From Catonia carolina (taxonomy: Eukaryota; Arthropoda; Insecta; Hemiptera; Achilidae), in the NCBI GenBank assembly GCA_035578175.1, contig JAQMRL010000016.1, positions 1 through 64,000 of the forward strand: a stretch of DNA of 64,000 nt, given 5' to 3'. Of this stretch, positions 23,478 to 35,775 are shown piece by piece. The number at the start of each line of letters is the position of its first letter. Position 1 is the stretch's first letter. A program made the position numbers and the translations under genes. The notes under the pieces were generated by a model that was not told where the DNA came from, did not search any database, and worked only from the letters and a program-made list of their open reading frames with translations.

Positions 23478-24433
23478 ACTTTCTCTTGCCTATATGAATA
23501 TATAGGAAGGAAAGTATTGTTTTCATGTCGATTTTTCGAAATCGAGTTTTCACCGAATCTATACGTTTTCAGACCCCCTGAACCCAAAAAACATGTTTTT
23601 AGTGATTGGTCTGTGTGTGTGTCTGTGTGTGTGTGTGTGTGTGTGTGTCTGTGTGTGAACAGAATATCTCAAGAACGGAACATCGTACGAACTTGAAACT
23701 TGAAACTTAAGTTACATACCACTACCGGACGCGACATGAACATTTTCATCAAAATCGGTCAACCGGAAGTAGTAGTTTATTCGTATAATTTTTCAGTTTT
23801 TTGCGATTTTCTCAAAAACTGGTCCTACGATTTTTTTTAAAGTCGCCTATTTTACTCAATTTTTTATTCTCTACAAGATAGGGTAGGCGTCATGTTTGCT
23901 GAAATTCTCGGTGAGGCTGTTTTCACGTAAAAACGTTGTTTTTTTAAGATTACGGCTTTAATATAAATTTTAGCGCAAAAACTTATATAATAAAAGTTGT
24001 AGAGAATGTAAAAACCTACAACTTTTATTTCAAACAATTTTTTGTATAACGCTTAGTTTAGCGGTAATTTGCGATTTTCTGTTTTTTTTCTCACGAAAAC
24101 GTGAGAAAAATCGATTTTTTTAACATTTCGGTCTTAGTATGCATTTTACGACAAAAGTGTATATAATTAAATTTATAGAAAATTAAAAGATCTACAACTT
24201 TTGTTTAGAGCATTTTTCTCTACAGAGCCTAGTTTAGCATGAAAGCGTGATTTTCCGTATTTTTAAGCCAAACTGAGTTCGATTGTCATTTTGCGTCATT
24301 CACTCATGATTAAAATAAGGTTATGTTTTTGAGGTTAGTTTTTGTTCATTTCTAATGTTTTAATACTAATGTTAGGTTTATTGTTAATTAATTGCATTGG
24401 CAAGAGAAAGTTAAGTGAGTGTTTCACACCAGA
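23478..24433 (+). mobile_element. Helentron-like element HL-17
   Basis: Full-length; TG tract 23612-23657 with TCTG interruptions. Carries the 'gaaagcgtgattttcc ... gattgtcattttgcg' variant shared with HL-22, HL-31 and HL-40. Confidence 0.93.
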
Positions 24434-24530
24434 TTTTTTTTCTGGTAGACCAAGGCCTAAACTATTGAAAAACATAAAAAACCAAAAATCGAAATTTTGA
24501 GTTAAATCCATCGTGCCATTTCCTCTTAAG

Positions 24531-25120
24531 GCCGGCCCGTTGGCCGGCATTAATAAAAATAGCCTTTTTGGCGTAGTCGTTAGCGCAACTGTCTTCTACG
24601 CCGGGGTCCCGGGTTCGATTCACGGTCAGGTCTGGCATTTTTTTAATTGCTCATTTTCATTGTTGTTGTTTAGGTCAACAGCCGAAAGGCTGGTTTGAAC
24701 CTGTAGAGGTTTTACTAAGTAAAACGAGGAGTGAGGTGGTTTACCATTGCCACAACTCACTGAGTGGAAAAGTACGCTTAACAGCATGCCGGGCCCTCTG
24801 AAAAGCACATATTTTCTACTCTGCAAATGACACCTTCACTTCATTCACCACAGGGTCTGGCTGTACAATAAAATTCATTACTTTCAGAGAAGATAACTCT
24901 GACTAGTGTCTTTTACACCTCTACCTCTTCTGTTCTTAAATGATTCAGTCATTTAATTGGCTGACCATGTGATAAGAAACAGAACTATTTATTTTAGCCC
25001 TGCAACAAACAGATTGAGTGTAAATAATTTGATACTCCACCTGTCTGTTATGGGCAGTCATTTTCATTATCATCATTATACACCGTCTGCATTAGCAGAA
25101 AAATCAGACGTAAAAAAAAA
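24531..25120 (+). mobile_element. SINE-C copy 2, split by SINE-B
   Basis: tRNA-like head with TGGCGTAGTCGTTAGCGCAA (box A) and GGGTTCGATTCACG (box B), a body ending in ccgtctgcattagcagaaaa and an A tail. The 10-bp duplication TCCTCTTAAG stands at 24521-24530 and 25121-25130. SINE-B copy 4 sits inside it. Confidence 0.88.
24662..25057 (-). mobile_element. SINE-B copy 4, inside SINE-C
   Basis: Full-length reverse copy with the 11-bp target duplication TCATTTTCATT at 24651-24661 and 25058-25068. Therefore younger than the SINE-C copy. Confidence 0.93.
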
Positions 25121-25412
25121 TCCTCTTAAGAAATTTAAAAAAAAAAATATAAATTTCTATTATACAATAAAATAATTATAGATAATATTGAATGGTAATA
25201 ATAGAAAGCGTGTTTTGTGAGTCACCCGGTAGTTGGCATCCACCACACATAGACACACCCTGCAGTTTAACTCACCACTACAAATGCATACATAGAGCTC
25301 TGACTGGACACAGTGTATTTGTATTTATATAACATTATTTTGACATTAACACATCTACATTGCCTCATCATACATAAATACAATTATCCATTTATTAAAG
25401 ACCTATTTTTTA

Positions 25413-25738
25413 ACCCACCGGGTTGGTGTAGAGGTGAAGTCGTCGCCAAAATCAGCTGTTTAACAGCTGGTTTTCGGAGACGAAGGTTCCCAGTTCAAAT
25501 CCTAGTAAAGGTACTTTTATACGGATTTGAATACTAAACAGTGGTTACCGGTGTACTTTGATGGTTGGGGTTCAATTACCCATACTCCTTTAGGAATGGT
25601 CGCCCTGAGTCTGTACAAGACTACACAGTCTCATTTACACGTCATACACATCATCCTCATCTCATTGGGTCATCTCATTGCTTATTGTTCTTAATTGAAC
25701 AGATTGCAACGTACACACATTAGGAATTAAAAAAAAAA
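25413..25738 (+). mobile_element. SINE-A copy 2
   Basis: Head acccaccgggttggtgtaga (box A region TGGTGTAGAGG), box-B-like CAGTTCAAATCC, 3' A tail. About 320 bp. Confidence 0.9.
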
Positions 25739-25744
25739 TTATTA

Positions 25745-26067
25745 GACCCACCGGGTTGGTCTAGAGGTAAAGTCGTCGCCAAAATCAGCTGTTTAACAGC
25801 TGATTTTCGGAGACAAAGGTTCCTGGTTCAAATCCTAAAAAAGGTAGTTACTTTTTTACGGATTTGAATGCTAAACAGTGGTTGTGGGAGTACTTTGATG
25901 GTTAGGGTTCAATTAACCATACTCTTTCACTCTGTCTGTAAAAGACTACACAGTCTCATTTACACGTCATACACATCATCCTCATCTCATTGGGTGATGG
26001 GGTTGCTTATTGTTCTCAATTGAACAGATTGCAACTGACACAAATTAGGAATAAAAAGGAAAAAAAA
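25745..26067 (+). mobile_element. SINE-A copy 3
   Basis: Complete head with TGGTCTAGAGG and GGTTCAAATCC, A-rich tail; directly follows copy 2. Confidence 0.9.
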
Positions 26068-26320
26068 TTCTATAATACAATAAGATAATTAAAGATATTG
26101 AATGGTAATTATTGAAAGCGTGTTTTTTGAGTCACCCGGTAGTTGGCATCCACCACACATAGACACACACTGCAGTTTAACTTACCACTACAAATGCATT
26201 CGTAGGATAGCTCTAACTGAACACAGTGTATTTATGCAACATTATTTTGACAGTAACACAGCTACATTGCCTCTTCATACATTATTATAATTATCCATTT
26301 ATTAAAGACCTATTTTTTTA

Positions 26321-26649
26321 ACCCACCGGGTTGGTCTAGAGGTGAAGTCGTTGCCAAAATCAGCTGTTTAACAGCTGATTTTCGGAGGCGAAGGTTCCTG
26401 GTTCAAATCCTAGTAAAGGTACTTTTATACGGATTTGAATGCTAGACAGTGGATACCGGTGTACTTTGATGGTTGGGATTCAATGAACCATACTCTCTCA
26501 GGAATGGCCGCCCTGAGTCTGTAGAAGACTTCACAGTCTCATTTACACGTCATACACATCATCCTCATCTCATTGGGTGATGGGGTTGCTTATTGTTCTC
26601 AATTGAACAGATTGCAACGTACATAAATCATAAATAAAAATAAAAAAAA
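26321..26649 (+). mobile_element. SINE-A copy 4
   Basis: Complete copy with box A TGGTCTAGAGG and box B GGTTCAAATCC, A-rich tail. Confidence 0.9.
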
Positions 26650-26659
26650 TTCTATTATA

Positions 26660-27448
26660 CCAATTAAATCACCGGGTGATTTTTTAGTACTGTTACCCAA
26701 TTGTTAATGTCTGGTAATTTTTTTCTAAAAAAGGGATATTTTGTTTTGTGACACAAAGTTGGTAGCCCTACTCAACCGGTATAGATACGACAGTTTGAGT
26801 TGATTCTCCTTGAGTTGCGTAAAATTTTGTGCTGTTTCCAGTTGTGTTACGAACAGAATGTATTTTACCCTAGAACAACGGGTTTTCATTCTTGAACAAT
26901 ATTTTGCTACAAAATCGTATGCGAGTGTAAAAGAATCATTTCAAATTAAATTTTTTGGTGTTCCTCCACTCTTTTCTAGTCAATTTCTAGGCTAACTGTT
27001 TTTTAGAGGCAGATATTGTTTGCAGCAGAAAACGTAGTGGTCGACCAACTCTCTTGACAGATGACGTTAAGAGAATGTGAAAACAAGATTGCTCAATTCT
27101 CCATGGAAAAGTTTACGAAAACTTTCCTCGCATGTTGATTTGTCATGTTCGAGTGCTCAGAAAGCTGCTAAAAAATTGAAATTGTATCCGTATCACATAC
27201 GATTAGTTCTAGAGCTTCTGCCTCCAGATTTAAACAAGAGATTGTTTTAGGATAAAAGACATTCTGTTCGTAGCACGACCGGAAATGGCACAAAATTTTA
27301 CACAGCTCAAGGAGAATCAACTTACACTGCCATATCCATACTGGTTGAGTAGGGCTACCAACTTAGTGTCACAAAACAAAATTTATTTTTTTTAGAAAAA
27401 TATTACCAGACATTAACAATTGGGTAACAGGACTAAAAAATCACTCTG
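26660..27448 (+). mobile_element. Second Tc1/mariner-type relic with long inverted repeats
   Basis: About 790 bp with ends GGGTGATTTTTTAGTACTGT and the near-complement at the right. Similarity continues inward (ccctactcaaccggtatag against ccatactggttgagtaggg; gattctccttgag against ctcaaggagaatc) for about 140 bp. TA duplications lie at 26658-26659 and 27449-27450, confirmed by the uninterrupted neighbouring units. The left end carries about 12 extra bases before the repeat. It is unrelated in detail to the MAR copies. Confidence 0.88.
26857..27246 (+). pseudogene. Transposase remnant of the second mariner-type element
   Basis: Reads in shifting frames MYFTLEQRVFILEQYFATKS (helix-turn-helix start), RSGRPTLLTDDVKR, SAQKAAKKLKLYPYHIR and ELLPPDLNKRL. 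This is the normal order of a mariner N-terminal half. Several frameshifts and stops occur, and the catalytic domain is absent. Confidence 0.8.
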
Positions 27449-27476
27449 TACAATAAGATAATTATAGATATTGAAT

Positions 27477-27879
27477 CTGCCCATAACAGACAGGTGGAGT
27501 GTTAAATTATTTACACTCAATCTGTTCGTTGCAGGGCTAAAATAAATAGTTCTGTTTCTTATCGCATGGTGTCAGCCAATTAAATGACCGATTTATTTAA
27601 GAACAGAAGAGGTAGAGGTGTAAAAGATACTAATCAGAGTTATCTTCTCTGAAAGTAATGAATTTCATTGTACAGCCAGACCCTGTGGTGAATGAAGTGA
27701 AGTTGTCATTTACAGAGTGGAAAATACGTGCTTTTCAGAGGGCTCGGCATGCTGATAAGCGTACTTTTCCACTCGGTGAGGAAGGCAATGGTAAACCACC
27801 TCACTCCTCGTTTTACTTAGTAAAACCTCTAGAGGTTCAAACCAGCCTTTCGGTTGTTGACCTAAACAACAACAACAAC
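27477..27879 (+). mobile_element. SINE-B copy 5
   Basis: Full-length copy with the exact 11-bp target duplication AGATATTGAAT at 27466-27476 and 27880-27890. The sister units at about 25190 and 26092 show the site without the insertion. Confidence 0.95.
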
Positions 27880-28110
27880 AGATATTGAATAGTAATTATT
27901 GAAAGCGTGTTTTTTGAGTCACCCGGTGGTTGTCACGTACCACACATAGACACACACTGTAGTTTAACTCACCACTACAAATGCATTCGTAGGATAGCTC
28001 TGACTGGACACAGTGTATTTGTATTTATGCAACATTATTTTGACATTAATACATCTACACTGCCTCTACATACGTTAATATAATTATCCATTTATTAAAG
28101 ACCTATTGTT

Positions 28111-28374
28111 GAAAATTTTAATTGAAAGCACTAAAAATTTTCTCACAATTTATCCAATTATATCACTTACTCAATTACACTTTTGAAATGTAATACATTT
28201 TGAAAATTTAATTAGAGCTATTTCTGAGAATTTACGATTCGTTATATTTTTGCATATCGGTATAAAATAAGCTATATGATTAATTTAAAAAAAAACCTTT
28301 TCAGGGTTGAATTAGAATCAAAAGTTGAAAAAAGCTTAAATTTCGTTAGATAAGTTTAAAAAGAAATAAACTTT
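28111..28374. other. AT-rich spacer, nothing recognised
   Basis: No feature seen. Confidence 0.4.
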
Positions 28375-28545
28375 TTTTACTACCGACTTGAGAAATGTTA
28401 AAAAGTTTTAAAATTCCCTTCTACATTTGATTCCTAATTTGGTATTTTATTTATTTTCTAAATAAGGCACAACTTTTATTGATGGTGTTAGTTTTGCGGC
28501 AGTTTAAATGAACGTGACGTGGGGGCATTTAATGGTAATAAAAAA

Positions 28546-29309
28546 ATGTAGTGTGAAACACTCACACAACTTTCTCTTGCCAATGCAAATAATTAAAATT
28601 ACACCCTAACATTAGTATTAAAACATTAGAAATAAACAAAAAACTAACCTCGATAAACATAATCTAATTTTAATCATGATCTAAAGACGCAAAACGAAAA
28701 TCGACCTCAGTTTGGTTTAAAAATACAGAAAATCACTTTTTCTCTCTAAATTAGGCTCTGTAAAGAAAGTGCTATAGCCTAAATAAAAGTAGTAGAATTT
28801 TTAATTTACCATAAATTTAATTATATATATATATACACTTTTGTCGTAAAATGCATAATAAGACCGAAATTTTAAAAAAACGGTTTTTTTTTACGTGAAA
28901 ACAGCCTCACCAAGAATTTCAACAAACATGGCGCCTACCCTATCTTGTAGAGCATTAAAAATTTAATAAACCAGGCGATTTTTAAAATAATCGTAGAACC
29001 AGTTTTTGAGAAAATCGCAAAATAGTGAAAAATTACACGAATAAACTACTAGTTCCGGTTGACCGATTTTGATGAAAATGTTTGTGTCGGGTCCGGTAAG
29101 GGTATGTAACTGAAGTTTCAAGTTTCAAGTTCGTACAATGTTCCGTTCTTGAGATATTTTGTATACACACACACACAGACCAATCGCTAAAAACATGTTT
29201 TTTGGGTTCAGGGGGTCTGAAAACGTATAGATCCGGTGAACTCGATTACGAAAAATGGACATGAAAACAATACTTTCCTTCCTATTTATTCATATAGGCA
29301 AGAGAAAGT
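28546..29309 (-). mobile_element. Helentron-like element HL-18 with internal deletion
   Basis: Both ends are present. About 190 bp of the centre is lost near 28878, where the aagaccgaaattttaaaaaa block joins directly to the tacgtgaaaacagcc block. Confidence 0.88.
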
Positions 29310-29447
29310 AATAAACTTTATTTACGACTTTATAAATGTTAAAAAGTTTTAAAATTCCCTTCTACAACTGATTCCTAATTTGGTATTTTATTTATTTTCT
29401 AAATAAGGCATAACTTTTATTGATGGTGTTAAAACTAACACCATCAA

Positions 29448-29605
29448 TTTAATGCAACCTCAATAAACATAATCTAATTTTAATCATGAGCTAAAGATGC
29501 AAAACGAAAATCGACCTCAGTTTGGTTTAAAAATACAGAAAATCACTTTTTAAAGACGCAAAACGAAAATCGACCTCAGTTTGGTTTAAAAACTGAGGTC
29601 CCATA
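29448..29605 (-). mobile_element. Helentron-like fragment HL-19 used as filler
   Basis: Two overlapping pieces of the HL 3' region; gacgcaaaacgaaaatcgac occurs twice, 66 bp apart (about 29488 and 29554). Ends are not HL ends. Confidence 0.8.
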
Positions 29606-29851
29606 CGGTATTTAAACTGCCGCTAAACAGCGGCAGTTTAAAGGAACGTGACGTGGATGCTTTTAATAGTAATAAAAAATAAAAGTCGACCATTTATTTT
29701 GGCTTTTTGCTTTTCTAATGTGAGCTACTTTAAATACAATAAAGAAATTACAATTAAGCAAATGATAACGGTTCGCCCAAAGGGCCTATTATACCAACAT
29801 AATGTTATCTATTTAAACGTTCCGCGTTTTTATTTTCTGTATTACATTTTT

Positions 29852-30883
<1,032 letters not shown>

Positions 30884-30938
30884 TTTTTTATTCATTAAGT
30901 TACGAGTCCACGCTACGAAAAACAGTTGTGTTTATTTA

Positions 30939-31258
30939 TTTATTTTTTTTTATTATTCCTAATTTGTGCACGTTGCAGGCTGTTCAATTGAGAACAATAT
31001 GCAACCCCATGACCCAATCAGATGAGGATGATGTGTATGACGTGTAAATGAGAATGTGTAGTCTTCTACTGACACACTCACTGAGTATGGTTAATTGACC
31101 CCAACCATCAAACTACACCCACAACCACTGTCCACTATTCAAATCCGTATAAAAGTAACTACCTTTACTAGGATTTGAACCAGGAACCTTCGTCTCCGAA
31201 AATCAGCTATTAAACAGCTGATTTTGGCAACGACTTTACCTCTAGACCAACCCGGTGT
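30939..31258 (-). mobile_element. SINE-A copy 5
   Basis: Reverse copy: T-rich tail at the left, GGATTTGAACC (box B complement) and tctagaccaacccgg (box A side) at the right. The last 18 bases (gaccaacccggtgtgttt) recur at about 31282. Confidence 0.88.
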
Positions 31259-31261
31259 GTT

Positions 31262-31439
31262 TTATTTTGGTGTTTTATTTTGACCAACCCGGTGTGTTTA
31301 TTAAATAGTTAAATAAATAAATGTGTCACCTAAACAACAACACATTCATTAATTTTATTGATAATTTAAGAAAAATATAACATGTGGAATGAAACCGGGA
31401 AAATCGGAAAAAAATAATAAACTAATTCAATTAACTTTT
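31262..31439. other. Spacer, nothing recognised
   Basis: AT-rich. Confidence 0.4.
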
Positions 31440-31960
31440 TTTTGTCATCAGTCTCTCGACTGGTTTTATGTAGTTCTCCAAGCTGTTCTATCTTGCGCTA
31501 GTCGTTTCATATCTACCTACCTGTAACACCCTACTGCCCTGCTAAGCCAAAAAGCGGTAACTGCATGGAGTATGATATATATGCGAGAAATAAGGATTTT
31601 GCATTTTGGCCTAAGCCACTAGTTAAAAATATGCAGGTTATCATCCGACTTCCTATTGTTTCATGCATATTTTACACCACAAAGAATCATAAAAAAAGGG
31701 GTAACTGCAGTTACCCCTTTTTGGGTAACCTTTATATCTCGTATAAGGTTGTAGATACTTTGGTACTTTGGTACTTTGGCTTAATTTTTTGGATTTCTCA
31801 TACTTTTAAACATAAGAATCAATTCAAAACTCGATTTTAATTTTTTTGCAGTTACGGCTTTTTGGCTTAGTAGGGCAGCCTACATCTTTTGTAATTTGCT
31901 TTATATATTTTAATCTTTGCCTCCCTCTACAATTTAATCCCTCAATATTACCCTCCAATT
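31440..31960 (-). pseudogene. LINE 3'-end fragment split by a MITE
   Basis: Two pieces (31440-31533 and 31879-31960) match the LINE end at 22021-22200 (tcatcagtctctcgactg; gctgttctatcttgc; cctacatcttt). The uninterrupted sister at 22110 shows the empty site. Confidence 0.82.
31534..31878. mobile_element. MITE of 345 bp with a central 30-bp perfect palindrome
   Basis: Inverted repeats begin CTGCCCTGCTAAGCCAAAAA at the left and CTGCCCTACTAAGCCAAAAA (reverse complement) at the right, extending to GTAACTGCA (about 31 bp). CCTA flanks both sides (31530-31533, 31879-31882), read as a 4-bp target duplication from the sister LINE. A perfect 30-bp palindrome centred on GGGGTAACTGCAGTTACCCC lies at 31693-31722. 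A 91-codon ORF inside has no recognisable domain. Superfamily not identified. Confidence 0.88.
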
Positions 31961-31964
31961 TAAT

Positions 31965-32438
31965 ACATCTACATTTTAATAATTACAATTAAGTTAATTA
32001 ATTTATAATTAATAATTAATTAATAATTAATACACTAATACATCTTTAATTAATACATCACTAAAATTAAAGATTTCAAATTGAAACATATACTCAGGAA
32101 TAAATGATTAGGAAATTATAATATGGAATTGTTTGATACATTAACTAGATACATTGACAATGACAGGAATACATTAATGTATTTGTATTTGTATATGTAT
32201 TATGTATTTGTGTTATCAGTTGAGCTATCTGCCCGAACCAGAATCAGACGGCATCGGGAGAAAACACAACACTTTTATGGCGTACAGCCAAACGCTTCCA
32301 TCGTTAGATTAAACGACTCAATTAAATTGGTTATCCGACAGTAGTTCTAATCGCATCCGACACCCGATGCCATCCGTTTTCCATTCCGGCTAATCGGACT
32401 TACATTCATCTGTGATTAAATTTTCTTATACAGGGTAT
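31965..32438. other. AT-rich spacer, nothing recognised
   Basis: Contains runs of TTAATTAA-like palindromes near 31990-32030. No gene. Confidence 0.4.
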
Positions 32439-32988
32439 CTTTAAAACATACGCCCGAACTCTCAAACGTGATTGCAGAGCTAAAAATAAGATAAATAATT
32501 AATATAAACAAAGGAACTGCCCATAACAGACAGGTGGAGTGTCAAATTATTTACACCCGATCTGTTCGTTGCAGGGCTAAAATAAATAGTTCTGTTTCTT
32601 ATCACATGGTCAGCCAATTAAATGACTGAATCATTTAAGAACAGAAGAGGTAGAGGTGTACTGTGACACTAATCAGAGTTATCTCCACTGAAAGTAATGA
32701 ATTTCATTGTACAGCCAGACCCTGTGGTGAATGAAGTGAAGGTGTCATTTGCAGAGTGGAAAATATGTGCTTTTCAGAGGGCCCGGCATGCTGATAAGCA
32801 TACTCTTCCACTCAGTGAGGAAGGCACTGGTAAACCACCTCACTCCTCGTTTTACTTAGTAAAACCTCTACAGGTTCAAACCAGCCTACAGGCTGATGAC
32901 CTAAACAACTTTAAAACCTATGCTCGAACTCTCAAACGTGATTGCAGAGCTAAAAATAAGATAAATAATTAATATAAACACAGGAACT
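32439..32988. repeat. 80-bp direct repeats flanking SINE-B copy 6
   Basis: Sequence starting ctttaaaac and ending caggaact/aaggaact occurs at 32439-32518 and 32909-32988 with a few differences. It is far longer than the 10-12-bp duplications at other SINE-B copies. Confidence 0.92.
32517..32908 (+). mobile_element. SINE-B copy 6
   Basis: Full-length copy with a short tail (ctaaacaa) between long direct repeats. Confidence 0.92.
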
Positions 32989-33078
32989 GACGATTAAACA
33001 CGATGAAAAACACTATAAAAAACAATTTTCAAGCCAGTGTAGACGTACGGGATACAACTCTAATAGACAACAAACAAA

Positions 33079-33308
33079 TCTGGTATGAAACATTCGCACA
33101 ACTTTCTCTTGCCAATGCAAATAATGACAAAATAACCTAACATTAGTAATAAAACATTTAAAAAAACCAACCTCAAAAAACATAACCTCATTTTAATCAT
33201 GAGTGAAAGACGCAAAATGAAAATCAACCTCAGTTAGGCTTTAAAATACGGAAAATCACTCTTTCACGCTAAACTAGGCTCTGTAGAGAAAAATGCTTTA
33301 AATAAAAG
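33079..33308 (-). mobile_element. Helentron-like 3' end HL-21 (truncated)
   Basis: Hairpin end TCTGGTATGAAACATTCGCA through aatgctttaaataaaagtt, then an abrupt join to the paralogous segment described at 33309. Confidence 0.85.
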
Positions 33309-34690
<1,382 letters not shown>

Positions 34691-34795
34691 CTTTACGTGA
34701 CTTCCTGTCGGATTGTCAACCTCGTAGTAAGCTAATACAACTGTTCCCCCCCCCCCGCAAACCCAAGTCTATTTTTTAAATTTTTCAAATTTTTT

Positions 34796-35731
34796 ACTTT
34801 CTCTTGCCTATATGAATATATAGGAAGGAAAGTATTGTTTTCATGTCGATTTTAACAAATCGAGTTTTCACCGGATCTATACGTTTTCAGACCCCCTGAA
34901 CCCAAAAAACATGTTTTTAGCGATTGGTCTGTGTGTCTGTGTGTGAGTGTGTATGGGTGTATACAAAATATCTCAAGAACGGAACATTGTACGAATTTGA
35001 AACTTGAAACTTACGTTACATACCACTACCGAACCCGACACGAACATTTTCATCAAAATCGGTCAACCGGAAGTAGTAGTTTATTCGTATAATTTTTCAC
35101 TTTTTTGTGATTTTCTCAAAAACTGGTCCTACGATTTTTTTAAAAATCGCATCATTTACTCAATTTTATATTCTCTACAAGATAGGGTAGGCGCCATGTT
35201 TGCTGAAATTCTTTGTGAGAGTGTTTTTACGTCAAAAAGGTGTTTTTTTAAGATTACGGCTTAAATATGTGATATAGCGCAAAAATTTATATAATAAAAA
35301 ATGTAGAGAATTTAAAAACCTACAACGTTTATTTCAAACATTTTTTTGTATAACGCTTAGTTTAGCGGTAATTAGCGTTTTTCTGTTTTTTTCTCACGAA
35401 AACGTGTGAAAAATCGATTTTTTTAAGATTTCGGCTTTAGTAGCCTACGCATTTTACGACAAAAGTGTATCTAATATAATTTATAGGAAATTAAAATGTC
35501 TACAACTTTTATCAAAGAATCTTTCTCTACAGAGCTTAGTTTAGCGTGAAAGTGTGATTTTCCGTTTTTTAAGCCAAACTGAGTACGATTTTTATTTTGC
35601 GTCATTCACTCATGATTAAAATAAGGTTATGTTTTTCAGGTTAGTGTTTTATTTATTTTTAATATTTTATTAATAATGTTAGGTTTATTATTAATTATTT
35701 GCATTGGCAAGAGAAAGTGGTTCACACCAGA
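34796..35731 (+). mobile_element. Helentron-like element HL-23
   Basis: Full-length, short TG tract near 34929-34960. The 3' hairpin has lost part of one arm (gaaagtggttcacaccaga). Confidence 0.92.
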
Positions 35732-35775
35732 TTTTTAAATTTTAAATTAACATTGGCCGATCAATATTTCATGTT

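Larger units (their letters stand above)
25160..28110. repeat. Three copies of a 250-bp unit alternating with SINE-A
   Basis: A unit containing gagtcacccggtagttggca and ending attaaagacctatt occurs at about 25160-25412, 26068-26320 and 27449-28110. The first two are followed by SINE-A copies. The third is interrupted by SINE-B copy 5, and a mariner-type relic occupies its left border. The undisturbed units give the empty-site sequence for both insertions. Confidence 0.88.
28375..29680. repeat. Duplicated 165-bp segment flanking HL-18, second copy split
   Basis: The segment gttaaaaagttttaaaattc ... gaacgtgacgtgg occurs at about 28375-28540 and again at 29310-29680. The second copy is opened at ttgatggtgttagttttgcg by about 190 bp of HL-derived filler, with a foldback of the target sequence at each junction (see findings). 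Confidence 0.85.

Noticed and set aside
24563..24650. Possible tRNA gene on the plus strand
   Set aside because: Same SINE-C head, with a body interrupted by SINE-B and flanked by TCCTCTTAAG repeats.
31565..31840. 91-codon ORF inside the MITE as a transposase
   Set aside because: Far too short, no catalytic motif, and it spans the central palindrome.
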